Positions 49,644-61,738 of a stretch of DNA of 64,000 nucleotides are shown here, piece by piece. The position numbers and the translations under genes were made by a program. This DNA is from Chrysoperla carnea (lineage: Eukaryota > Arthropoda > Insecta > Neuroptera > Chrysopidae): contig NC_058339.1 in the NCBI RefSeq assembly GCF_905475395.1, positions 9,866,001 through 9,930,000 of the forward strand. The letters are read 5' to 3'. Position 1 is the first letter of the stretch, and every line of letters begins with the position of its first letter. Under the pieces are notes generated by a model that was given only the letters and a program-made list of their open reading frames with translations, did not search any database and had not been told where the DNA came from.

Positions 49644-49800
49644 ATGGTTTTCGAGTAAATTGCAAAAAATTGTGGAAAAACATGGAAAATCATTGATATT
49701 TCGAAAATATCTGTTTTAAAATATCAATGATTTTCCATGTTTTTCCACAATTTTTTACAATTTACTCGAAAACCATATTCAAAACAGATATTTTCGAAAT
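49644..49800. repeat. Near-perfect 58-bp palindrome with interleaved second inverted repeat
   Basis: The left arm 49644-49701 starts ATGGTTTTCGAGTAAATTG and the right arm 49719-49776 mirrors it with one mismatch. A second pair, ATTTCGAAAATATCTGTTTT (49699-49718, in the loop) and its inverse at 49781-49800, is interleaved with the first. Confidence 0.95.
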
Positions 49801-51977
49801 AACTCTTTTTTTGCGTATATGAAAATTCTACAGGTAAAAAGCTAAAACTTGTCATTGATGGGTGGCATTGCTGTAATCCCAAAACTTCACTAAATCATAT
49901 GAAATTCCATTTCACTTGTTGGGACTGAATCAAAGATACCTACTAAAACAGATAAGTAAGTGATAAAAATCTTTCATAATGTATAACATTTTTTTATAAT
50001 AATGACAATATTATGATATTTATTTTGAAACCATTGCAGCATGAAAGAACATTGCACACACACAGACGACATTGTATTGTTGTTGACGATGCGATGATGG
50101 TGGACCCATTCTAGAATATAGTATGGATGATGAATAGGGTGTTTGCTTACTTGTGAAAGTTTTTATAGCGCAGATGTGTCTTCTTTCACTATGAAAAACT
50201 GAAATTAATCCAATTAGAGCTGTCACTGTGATTTTAAATAAGACAGAATAATATTTAAAAAGAATAAAAAAAAAAAAAAAACACTGTATATAAACGGGAT
50301 ATATGGGTAGGAAATATTCTTTTCACTGCGTCTATTCAACATCTTAATAACTGATGCTTTTCTTATTTTATACCGGCTGTGTAATATGAAAATGTTGTGA
50401 AATTTTACCAAACGTTTTTTTCCCCGATTATGTGAACGAATGGGGAAAGTTTTTATCTAAATGGATGGCCCGATTTTGACAAAATTTTGTGTGTGTGTGT
50501 GTTCAAATAGATGTGAAGATGGTTTAGATTCACAATTTGGTCCAATACAAAATGTTTTTGAGGATTCCGCACCAAAAAATTAAAACCAATGAAATAAATG
50601 GTGGAAACGCATATAAGTAATGTTTTATATTATATCTTACTATTCAAATGTATTTACTTGCACTTTCACCATTTATATCTAGAATTATGAACAGTTATTT
50701 GAATAATATTGAGCTATTATTTATTATTATTCAGGTATTGTGAAAAGGTATTTATTCGAGCTGTTTGCTAGCTCCATCCACTACCAAAAGCTTCAGCGAG
50801 TCCGAAGGCCAGTTATTCCAAGGTTTTAAGCTTTTACTTCCGCCGACAGAACCTATGACTGACTTTTTTATTGCTGGTGTTGTTGTTTTATAAAAAAGTC
50901 TTTTTCGTTATCGGTTAAAAATTTTTGCGACATCACCAATTTGTTGCTCATCATTTCGCCCATGGCATAATTTGAGGTATGTATTGTATTTTAAAGAAGT
51001 CAATTAGCTGTTGGATTCAGCTCAGTTATATGCCCCAAGTACAACTACAACCCTACGTTGAGAAAATCTTTGTTTCAGAATTTGAAAAACAAAATTTCTA
51101 ATTTGCCTGGTCTAATTCATATTTGCATTTATGCATGTATCATTGTTTGTGCTGGATTAAAAACCTATATTATAATTTCTATTCGCTCTTCTTTATTGGT
51201 TGAATGATTTTTCTGATCAGTGTCTGATTTATATGATGCATCCTGTATTTCTCTTGTAGTTTTTTTTTTCGTTTGTTTTAACATGAAAAAAGGATAATGT
51301 GATTTTTAACACATTTTTCTATTTTCATATTTAATTATTTAATAATTATTTTATTTTGTATAACTAATTTTGTTGCGCAATCGTAGTGCCTGAACGTAGG
51401 TTATTAATAAAGAATCAAATTTAAAGATATTTTAGTTTGTTTTCTGTATGTTGTATCGACATGGAATATTACGCAAATTACACGATCAGCGATAGGGTCA
51501 ATATTGAACTCACCAAAATTTTTGACGGGTATTTAATATATCTTAATAAAGGTTATTGCATTCAAAGACGGATTTTACATACTTATGTTCCGTAGTCCAC
51601 TGCCAACACTTACGCCAAGTCTCCATGTTTACAGGAAATCATGTAAGCATGAATTTTTTCAAAAATATGCACACATATATCTCAAAAACTGATTGCGGTG
51701 AAAAAAATTCAGCAAAATTTTTGAAAATTTTATACATACTAGGGTTTTGTTAATTATAGCTTTAGAAACCTGCTTTCGTAAATGCAAAACGAAATAGGTA
51801 AGTGATTGCATAAAAAAAACTATCGTAAAATTTTTAGTTTTATATCTCCAGGTGTAAAAATCCGGTTATATGTCACTTTCGATTGAAATAAAAAGATAAA
51901 TTAAAAAATTTTAACCTAAAAATCGAAATTCTTAATACAAGCAAGTACGTATAAATGAAGCATAACATATTGTGGTA
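49801..51977. other. Unassigned DNA with a possible coding remnant
   Basis: 50753-50895 on the minus strand reads in one frame as PAIKKSVIGSVGGSKSLKPW then NNWPSDSLKLL, which looks protein-like but is unrecognised and broken on both sides. The rest, including a (TG) run near 50490, shows nothing assignable. Confidence 0.35.
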
Positions 51978-53987
51978 AACTAGATGACCCCGGTGAACTT
52001 CGTGTTTCACTTACAATTTATTTAATTATAATTATTGATAAACGATTATTAATCTTAAGTAACCTACATCTTCAAATCATTAATAGCTGCCGAAAAAATT
52101 TTACTATATAGCTTTAGCATAGGAACTGCAAATACCATGCTGGAAATACCTTAAGTGAAAATTCTCAATCCATATAAAATCATGTGAAAAACAAAGATGG
52201 AATATTCAACATAGGAAGTGTATATATTTTCATATTTTGTTAAAATTATTTGCTGTCATTTTCAATTACTCAATCTCAATCAAGCAAAATGATGTTTAGT
52301 TATGTAAGAGAAAGGCAGCAGCAAGCAGACGCTAATGAAGTACGTTGAACGTCCTAGTTCTACCAAAGAGCATAGGATAGAGGAGAAGCAGCCCATATGA
52401 GCTAATGTAAAATCGTAGTATACGAGTTTCAGCGCCTCTACCGAGTCAGGCTTTCAAACTTAATAGTTAATAGTCACCCCCGCAAAGTAGTTAAACTTAA
52501 TAGCCATACCCGCAAAGGCCTACAAACTTAATAGTTGATCGCCTCAGACTCCAGATGTCACTTATAATTATACTTCTGCTTCTTGTCTATCCTATAGTCT
52601 TTGAGTTCTACAATGTTGTTGAATATTAGTCCAATTCTCTTCAAGGTTAACCTGGAGGTTAATTTGATGAAGCCGAAACAATAAGTGTTATCGTATCGCT
52701 CTATCTCTCTATCTGTTATGTTCGTTCTTCTTAAACTAACATATTTTATAATTACATTTTAATTTCCTATGTAAAGTGATTAAGGCACTCACTGTTTTCT
52801 GCTTGTGAGCTAGGTTTAGGTACAAACTACAATATCTTCCAGATAATATTGTACATATAGCTGTTCAAGCTCCTATAACAGTAGTTGATATGTTATGAAA
52901 CCAAAGTAATTGGATGACCGCGCTTTGCTCAATATTTTTTTAGTTAAAAAGACACAAATTTATCACTAATATAAGAACCGTTTAAAATGTCTCCATGGAA
53001 AAGTTAATTTGAATGTCCCGCTAATGTACTTTATTTCGTTAACTACGATATACACCAATAGATGTAAGGAAAAGTTTATTTTGCAGTGTATGTTTCAGTT
53101 TTTCCTGAAAAGACGAATAAAACGATGATTTTTTAAAAATGAAATCTAGCTAGATCGACTTTTCGCCCCAATAAACGCCTGCATACTCATTTTCGTAGTT
53201 TTTTTAAATCCTAATAAAGATAATCTCTGTGAAAAAACTTCACTTGAATTTTTTAAGTAAAGCCTTTATTTTCCTGTGCTGTACCGGCCTTGTAAAGCTC
53301 GTAGCATGTTTTAATGATATTGTTTGTGTTAGTTTTAGGTGTTCCATGACGTATTAGGTATGATATGGGATCTTGGACCAATAAAGTAGTGTAAAGTACA
53401 GTATAGATATGTAGCCAAAATCTTACTACACGTATCCCGTATAACATATCTACAATCATTTGGTTACATCCTACAGGATTTCACAAATTTATAATAATAT
53501 TAGTATTAAGATATAGGATGATTAATAACGTGCAATGACGCAATGGATATGAATATCCATTTATAATATCTTAACCTCGTTAAAATTTTAGGAGAGTGGG
53601 ACTCCATTTATAGTTTTCTTTACGTGTTCTTATAAAACTATAAGTCGACGTAGGTTTATATCATGTTAAACATTTTAGAGTGGATAAAATACCTTGAAAA
53701 TAGTTGTTTTTATGAATATATCCGAAGGGCCTTTCACACACGATTGAGTTTTCGGATGAAAATTACTTGAAAAACTAGTTTGTAACTAATTTCGTGGTTA
53801 CATGTATTTATTCAATTTTGATTTTTGATTTCGGTTTTTGCTCGTACAGTTCAGGCAAGTCATCGAATTTACTATGTTTTTTACATAATTATCTAGAATT
53901 GGGAACAGATTAAGATTAATAATCGTTGATCAATAGTTATAATTAAATAAATTATAGGTGAGACGAAGTTCTCCGGGTCATGTAGTT
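51978..53987. mobile_element. About 2.0-kb element with 75-bp terminal inverted repeats
   Basis: The left end AACTAGATGACCCCGGTGAA continues CTTCGT and an AT-rich block to 52056. The right end, read inward from 53987, is AACTACATGACCCGGAGAAC, then CTTCGT and the same AT-rich block. The arms are about 85-90 percent alike by eye. No transposase-like ORF lies inside (the largest is 68 codons at 53253-53459, minus). The target-site duplication is unclear. Confidence 0.8.
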
Positions 53988-56218
53988 GTATTATTATACA
54001 ATCACAAATAAGTACAAAGATAGAATTTCCTGACTCTAAGTACATTGCCCATAGCGAAACGACGACCCAAATTTCTATTTTCATTTAAAAGTATTTTCAG
54101 AAAAATAATATTGCAGCCTCATTGTTTATTTCTTTTTTAACACCCGAACTAAAAAAAAGGGGTGTTTTAAGTTTGACCGCTATCTGTGTAGGTCTGGCGT
54201 GTGTGTGTCTGTCTGTGGCATTGTCAGGCCTAAACGGATGAACCCATTTTAATTTTTGAGTGGTAATTTAACGAACAGTGTTTTTAGCTTTGTTTCAAGT
54301 GCAAATTTAAGGTTCCGTACCTGGAAAAACTAAAAAATTTGCGATTATAACATATAAATAATTTTAATTTCAATTAAAATATTTCCAAAAATTTGTCCCA
54401 AAAAATGATAACTCTCTAAGTATCCTTTTCATCTCATCTGATGTCCTTGACCATCACTTTGATATTGATTTAAGAAGGAGTGTTATAAGTTCAAAGTGTT
54501 TATCTGTGCGTCTGTTTGTTTCTCAGTGGCGTCGTAGCCCCTAAAGTTTCCAAAAATAGATTTACAAGGAATAAATCACATTTGTCGGGGGTTTTTTTAA
54601 TTTTGTAAATTTCACTTGTTATAGTTTATTTTTGGGGAAAAAAATCATCTATACATTATGTGCATAAAGAATTTAGTATAGGTAATACCTCTCTCATTTT
54701 CAGTAGCTCAAGAGGTAAATTCCTAATAACCTAACTTACCGATGTTCTACACATTTGTCCGTTCCGTTTTAACAACTACTAACAAATATTCATACATATA
54801 TTATTTAACTTGTATTTAATGTATGGATGTGTATGTATGGGTAAAGCACATGAATTGTGTTATATCTTCTTAATACGACCAATTACCAAAAACCCCATTC
54901 TAAACTATAGTTATGAAATGTTACTATAAGCTGCTTATATCCTCAATTTTATATGAAAGTGGTTTAATTGACCATTCTTGGTTTTGATATAATTATGTAA
55001 AGAGTATTATTAATTATATACCTATTTCGAAATTTAAAAAAAATTCTGATTTAAAATTAATATTGGAGAGAATATTTAGAAAATTCTACTTAAGAACAAA
55101 TTGAAAAGTTTCTGTTTTAAACACTTCAGCGATTCTTAAATTTTTCTACATCTATGACATTGTGAAGAAGTTTTTTTATAAGTAATCAGAGCTTTTTTTG
55201 TTATTGATTGATTGATACACACTTCTACTAATATCAATTATTTTTAGTGATATTAAGAGAACTTAAAAGGTTTAGATTTTTTTTAAATTAATTTTTTTGT
55301 TCTTTCATATACTTCAGACTACTGAGAATTTTTTTCTGTTTTAAAATACAAGATTTATTTTTAACTTAACAGGAGAAGTTAATGTAATGGGGCCGATATT
55401 GAAAATCTCTAGTTTTACATATTTCCACGGTTTCAAGGCCTTAATATCCGAATCAAATCCCTTCAATGTTATATCTGTGTGTGTGTGTACGTATGTGCGT
55501 ATGTTCGTTCGGATTCTTTCGCTCGATTATCTCGCGAACCAGTTATGACATTAACACGTGACTGCAACTGGGCTTATTCGACGTGTAATTTTAGAACTGA
55601 AAGAGTTTTCAGCAGAATTAGTTGAGCCGTTTTTTAATGGTAATAAAAAAACTGGAAAAACTGAATAATCAGAATCTGAAAAATGGATAAAACACATCAT
55701 TTATCTATGGAGATAATGATCGTTCCCAAATAAGCTGCAGTACATGTTCGAAGAATAATCTATGAAGGCTAACAAGACCTTTTTTTAATGTTTTTTTCCC
55801 CCTCTGGAAAGCCAGTCGTGTGGACTACAGGGGACGCGCTCACACGACTATGTACTGTCAATTTTCTTATTTAAATAGGTTCAGTATCACGTACTGAATG
55901 TAAATGCACAAAATCCTTACAAAAATGGGAACTTAAATTTTAAGGAAAACCGTTTTGGTCTATATCTTCGTAAACGTGCACTTTAGAACCAAAAATGGTA
56001 ACTTTCTTTATTGTAGAACCGTTTATGATTTTTACGACTATGACGATTTAAGTATTGACTGTGTCGAAATTGGGTGTTTATATATTTTCTGTGTTCAAAT
56101 TTTATAGAAAAAGGGCTTATTGTGTTTGAGGCTTTATTATTTTAAGCAATCAAAAAATAAAAAAAAGTAAAGGAAAAAATTGTTTGCAAAAAAATGTATT
56201 GTAGTAATTCATATATTT
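53988..56218. other. Unassigned DNA with degenerate dispersed repeats
   Basis: 54131-54260 (AAAAAAAAGGGGTGTTTTAA, TTTGACCGCTAT) matches 14056-14130, and a third decayed version lies at about 54470-54560. 55470-55660 (CTCGATTATCTCGCGAACCA) looks like another dispersed repeat. No exon is supported. Confidence 0.5.
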
Positions 56219-56898
56219 TTATACCATGTATATATGAAATATACATAGTATTATAAGTTTAGTCCCAAGTTTGTAACGCCTAAAAATATTCATGCTACAA
56301 AAAAAAAATTGATATAGGTGTTCATAAAATCACCTAATTAATCCATTTCCGGTTGTCCGTCCGCCCGTCCGCCCGTCCGTCCGGCCGTCCGGCCGTCCGT
56401 CCGTCTGTGGTCACGATTACTCAAAAATGAAAAGAGATATCAAGCTGAAATTTTTACAGCGTGCTTAGGACGTAAAAAGTGAGGTCAAGTTCGTAAATGA
56501 GCAACATGGGTCAATTGGGTCATGGGTCCGTAGTACCCATCTTGTAAACCGTTAGAGATAGAATAAAAGTTTAAATGTAAAAAATGTTCCTTTTTTTTGA
56601 CTTTTGTTTGAAACATTTTTTTGTAAACATCACTGTTTACCCACGAGGGCGTTAATTAGGTACAAATTTTATAGTATGTATTAATATAGGAATATCAAAG
56701 TGAATAGGTATCTTTTGTTATTTACATGACGTCAAAAAAAAACAAACGATTGCGCATCAACACTTGCGTATTATATGAGAATATCAGTTAAATATGTCCG
56801 ATATGTATGTATGTGAAATGTGACAGAGTTATCAACACTGCCTATACATGGTATTTCAACAATTAACTCAGTCAATTGTTTGTTTTCACTTGTTATTA
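56219..56898 (+). mobile_element. Helentron-like element, full-length, with an expanded (GTCC)n tract
   Basis: This forward copy has ATACCATGTATATATGAAAT at the 5' end. A tract of about 50 bp of GTCC/GTCG units lies near 56355-56407. The body contains GGTCATGGGTCCGTAGTACC. The 3' end has CTATACATGGTAT, then a stem-loop and TTTTCACTTGTT. The segment before the 3' inverted repeat differs from the 17400-17500 copy, so there are subfamilies. Confidence 0.9.
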
Positions 56899-57159
56899 TT
56901 AATAATAATATATTTCCCCTTTTACTCTTCTCACATATATATATATATATATATAGAAATAAAAGAAATAATATTGCGATGTCTGCCAAAGTAAAGGCAA
57001 TAAAACAGGCACAAATAATTGTTTTATTTAGAATGAATGAATTTTTGCCAGGGGTGAGTAAATATTATCCGGTGGTCGATGTAGAGTGAGTAAATAATAC
57101 AGTGAGTAAAGTTGTATGATTATACACACATACTAGAATATAGGAGAGAGTAGGAGTAT

Positions 57160-57860
57160 TATAGATATCGAGAGTTTCTGAGAAATCGCAATATTGGGAT
57201 CGATTCTCGCCCGTATCTCAAAAACTATTCGACCAGTCAACAAATGAACCCGATTTTTGTACTTTTTGGGTCAAAATTACTTTATATACTAAGTTTTATC
57301 GAAATTAGAAATAAACAAAATTTTCGATTTTTTGCAATTTTTCTAAGGGGTACAACCCAACCCAACACCTTTTTGAAAAAATCGAGAAAATCGGAAAAAA
57401 AATTTTGTTTTGGAATTTGATGAAACTCGGTGGATGGGGTAATTTTGATCCAAAAAGTATAAAAATCAGGTTAATTTAATGATTGGTTGCAGAGTTTCTG
57501 AGATATCACAATATTTGGATCGATTTCGCCCGTATCTCAAAAACTATTCGACTAGTCAACAAATGAACCCGATTTTTGTTTTTTTTGGGTCAAAATTACC
57601 TTATATACTGAGTTTTATCGAAATTGGAAATAAACAAAATTTTTCGATTTTTTGCAATTTTTTAAGGGTTACCCTTTGAAAAAATCGAGAAAATCGGAAA
57701 AAAAATTTTGTTTTGGAATTTGATGAAACTTGGTGGATGGGGTAATTTTGATCCAAAAAGTATAAAAATCGGGTTAATTTAATTATTGGATACAGAGTTT
57801 CTGAGATATCGCAACATTTGGATCGATTTTAGTCCATATCTCAAAAACTATTCGATCACT
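57160..57860. repeat. Tandem repeat family D, period about 303 bp, over two units
   Basis: AAACTCGGTGGATGGGGTAA at about 57424 recurs near 57727 with one change. Shared blocks are GGATCGATTTCGCCCGTATC, ATTCGACCAGTCAACAAATG and AATTACCTTATATACTGAG. This form contains an extra segment compared with the 243-bp units at 24500-25010. Confidence 0.87.
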
Positions 57861-58894
57861 CTGCCCTAGCCATATCGCGAGCGCAATACTTGTAATACAA
57901 AGGTACACAAACTTTATCCTATATATTCATACAGCTTATATACAATTCTGGCCATTCATTGTTCACATTTAATAAAACGTTATTATCCTTGTTCATATAT
58001 ATATATAATATGGGATATTGTTCCAAATCCATGAACAAACTAAACCAAATATATAATAAAACTTATACTCTATATTCCAATTTATAGTCATCTGCAATTC
58101 AAAATATTAAGAAAATTAACTATATTGATTTATAAATGATTAATTTCTGATCAAAATAATAACTATGGCCACTAAATAATCACCAAAATTGTTAAACATA
58201 TGGTTTTAGAGACTAAGGAGACACGCATTATTAACACATGGACTTAAAATCATAAAATTATTATAATTATAATGTAAAATTGAATGTTATAAAGCGTGGA
58301 GTTATTTAAATTCATTCTTATTATAGTAAAAGAGTCAGGCCCAAAAAAATTCTCTGAAGTTACTAATGCTGATTATTTGAGAATTGGTTATTGTAGTTGT
58401 GTACACACATATATATATACTGCAGTCAGTCAAGCGAACGATAGAGCAGCGGTCTGATATATGCTATCAAAACGGCTATAAATGAGTTTATTAAAGCTGA
58501 AAAGTGTAATAAAAATTGTATATTGCATATAAATAACAGTTACGGCAGTCAGTTAGTGAGAACAGATCTGGTCAGTCAGCTCTAATGTATGTACAATAAA
58601 TATATAAGATGCTACGAATTTTTCAAACTTGAGGGATAAAAAGCGGAAGTTTAATTCGTGGTATGGATAAGAATGGATGGAGAACTTATTGGACAGAGAA
58701 AAATTTTCCATTTCTTAAAACATTCTATAAAAATTGTACAACCTGATGACAAATATATCGTGGCATAGTGAATAAATATACTTTTATTTCATATTTGTAA
58801 TGAAATATTTCTTGCTTGTGTTTGGTTATGTTATCTACGACATTTCTATGTGTTGTTTGTATATAAATGCTGCTATAAATGTGCTTAGTATACC
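57861..58894. promoter_or_regulatory. Unassigned DNA with a weak TATA/Inr-like site
   Basis: ATATATATATACTGCAGTCA (58408-58427) has a TATA-like run about 20-25 bp before a TCAGT initiator-like sequence, and CAGTCAGTTAGTGAGAACAG follows at about 58550. This resembles an insect core promoter and 5' UTR, but no ORF or exon follows in the window, so it is only a candidate. Confidence 0.2.
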
Positions 58895-59523
58895 CTTTTT
58901 ATGAAATATATATCAAGGTATATTAAATTTATTCCTAAGTTTGTAACGCTTAGAAATATAGAAATATTGATGCAACAAAAAAAACAAAATTTTACTAAGA
59001 AATGTGTTAATAAAAACATCTTATTAGTCCATTTCCGTTTCTCCGTCGGTCCGTGAGCATGATAACTTAAAATCGAAATGATATATTGAGTTAAAATTCT
59101 TATACTGTACTCAAAATATATAAAGTGAGTTTAAGTTCAATATAGGTCAAGTGGAGTTCGCAAGTGTGCAACATAGGTCAACTGGATCTTGGGTCCATTG
59201 GATCCATCTTGAAAAGCCGTAAGAGATATAAGTTAAGTCTAAATACAAAAAAATGTCCCATATAAAAAATTAAATAACTTTTGTTTGAAATATTTTTTCG
59301 TAAAAAGCACTAATTTCCCAGGAGATATTTCATTTTCTTAAAACTATAAAACAGAGAGAGTGGAAAAGCAGCAAGTAAGCAGCTTCAAATAGTGACTCTA
59401 TTGATTCGAATTATATATTAAACCCATCTGATAATATTTAGGGGGGTGTTCAGTGGGTGTTAAACATTTTCTATGTAGGCTATTTCAATAATTAACTCAG
59501 TCAATTGATTATTTTCACTTGTT
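58895..59523 (+). mobile_element. Helentron-like element, old copy
   Basis: It is strongly diverged. TTATTCCTAAGTTTGTAACG, TTAGTCCATTTCCGTTTCTC, CTTGGGTCCATTGGATCCAT and the 3' terminus AATAATTAACTCAGTCAATT then TTTTCACTTGTT remain recognisable in family order. Confidence 0.8.
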
Positions 59524-60367
59524 ATTAATGTCTTCTATATTAACTAATGTGCCCATTATTTTATACAGTACGTTTACTTACTTTTACGTTAGTGAATAAA
59601 GATCAAAATAAGCTTGTTTCACAAAATTTAATTGGCAGTACATTGGCCCACCTTCGTCGATACGTTAATTTTTAAGAGTAAATTAATTGACACATAAGTG
59701 GTTGTTTTTTTTAATAGTCTACGCCTTCACCCTCACGGTGGGAGGTATGTTATAGCTAGGATGTCCCGCGCAACGAATATTATATATATCTTTTTTGAGT
59801 ATAATTTTATTTTCTGAAGATAGCACCATGATATTATTTTCAGTAATATTCCAAAATATTAATATAAAGAAATACACAAAAATATATTTTAAAATAAAAA
59901 TTGATAATGTTTTCTAGAAATCAGATACAGGAATCGAACGCTCATAACTCTATAATGAAAAATTAGAAAGAATACGCGTTAACCACTGTGCTGCACGGTA
60001 CTTGTACTTAAGTATCACATATATAAAACATAATGAGTGTTCTTCTCTTGAAAAATTATATTATCAAATTTTTAACAAAACTGTGCAAAAACACGTCTAT
60101 ACTCAATCGATACTCTTTAATACACATCGAAAATTATAAAACAAAAGTTAAGGCATATTAACAACACTACGTTATTAAGATAAAAGTACGTGCCTTAATT
60201 AATTTTTGAGATTTACGTTTCAAATTTTGTGGGTGGAATACAGATTCCACCCTCAAAATTTTTTCTAACAGTAGAATTTGGGAAAATTAAGAGTCAATTT
60301 TCCAATATAGATTTTACTATAGATTTTGAAATATTGATTTAAAGAGAACTTTAGAAACTAAAGATTT
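59524..60367. other. Unassigned AT-rich DNA
   Basis: Nothing supported except the tRNA-like remnant at 59924-60003. Confidence 0.5.
59924..60003 (-). repeat. tRNA-like SINE head or decayed tRNA
   Basis: On the minus strand there is an A-box-like CAGTGGTTAACGCG and a B-box-like GCGTTCGATTCC about 40 nt apart, the spacing of a tRNA-derived promoter. The acceptor and anticodon stems do not pair convincingly, so a functional tRNA is unlikely. Confidence 0.5.
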
Positions 60368-60745
60368 AGAGAAAATCACTTATAGAAGAAATAACACACA
60401 AATACCATTCTTTTCATCACTTTAAATGTTTTTTATGGAAAAACGAGTGTCTCTTGTTACAATTTTCTGTATAGGAAAATCTTTTCCATACTTTAAATTA
60501 ATTAATATTAATTTTTCAGATTAATGTCAAGAAAATTAGCCTTACATAATAAAGTACCTTTAAAAACACTTCAATATAAGATTTATATGTTAAAAACGTA
60601 AACTTTAATAGTTTAAATCTATAAATTTAACACCTTAAGGAGTATTAAAAATTTACCTGCTTAGAAAGGGCATTAATGGAGATGAAGAATATACACGATT
60701 TAAAGATGTTCTTAAGAAAATGTGATTTTTTGGGAATGTTCTTAA
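60368..60745. repeat. Repeat family C, copy 2
   Basis: This matches 45165-45510 throughout (AGAAGAAATAACACACAAAT, AAAGTACCTTTAAAAACACT) and extends it with TTACCTGCTTAGAAAGGGCA, which is also seen at 32735. Confidence 0.85.
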
Positions 60746-61479
60746 AGAGAGATAATATTAAATAATTTAAAACAGAGTATCTACTTATGTTTCGTCCAGT
60801 ACTAGCATAAATAAAGTTTTTGTATCTAATAGATTACATTCATTAAGCAATACGCAGATTATATAGTTGGTAAATGTGTTTAACTGTTAATTTTCTGCAA
60901 TAGTACCTACTACAATATTACCTGGAAAATATACATAATAAATATATTTAGAAAATGTTGTGCAATACGTGGATAAAAATAATTTTTATTAAAATTATCA
61001 AAAAAGAAACAAAAACAAAAACAAAAAAAATAATTTAAAAAATTTAATTAATTATTGTATGAAACTGTTTTCCGTTTGCATAAATAAATTTTAATAATAA
61101 AAAAATGTTACCATTCACACCTTTTTTGCAAAATAATATGAACTCACATATTAACGTTGAGGTTACGGTAGGTAAACAGATATTTGTGTACAGGATGACT
61201 CAAGAAAAATTATTTATCATTTATCAATCAGTATTTTAGATTGATCAAAGACTTACCAAGTTTTCTACATCTTTGATAAACTGAGATACAATTCAATAAT
61301 ACCAGATTAAGAAAAAACACTTTTCTTTATTTCTAATTACAAAAACACCAAATCACAAGTTATATAAGCTTCAAACGTCTATATAAGGGCCGTAACCGGG
61401 GCGAAGCTTTGGAATCCCTAATTTCAGGGCTTTGAAATTTTGAAAATTTTGAAAAAGAGTTGTTGTAAATATCCAGTTG
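60746..61479. other. Unassigned AT-rich DNA
   Basis: No exon, RNA gene or named repeat seen. Confidence 0.5.
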
Positions 61480-61738
61480 TCCTTTCGTCTGTTCCCCCGT
61501 TTGTCAGTTTGTCTATTGATAGACGTATTGAAAAGCGATAACTCAAAAACGAAAAGAGTTATTAAGATGAATTTTCCACTGAGGAAGTGAGAAGAAAGAT
61601 ACTCTTATTACTTTGTGTGTAAGTATCACTATCTTTCTTTACTTACATGACATAAAAAGCAAACGATTACTTAATCAATACTGTCTATACATGATATTCC
61701 AGCAATTAACTCAGTCAATTGTTTGTCTTCACTTATTT
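61480..61738 (+). mobile_element. Helentron-like element, truncated and diverged
   Basis: CAGTTGTCCTTTCGTCTGTT, GATAACTCAAAAACGAAAAG and the 3' end CTATACATGATATTCCAGCA then AATTAACTCAGTCAATTG are in family order. The middle of the body is deleted. Confidence 0.75.

Noticed and set aside
56771..57089. ORFs spanning the end of a Helentron-like copy
   Set aside because: They begin in the repeat terminus and a TA microsatellite; no protein similarity.
59924..60003. Functional tRNA gene
   Set aside because: A and B boxes are present but the cloverleaf stems do not pair; it is more likely a SINE head or relic.
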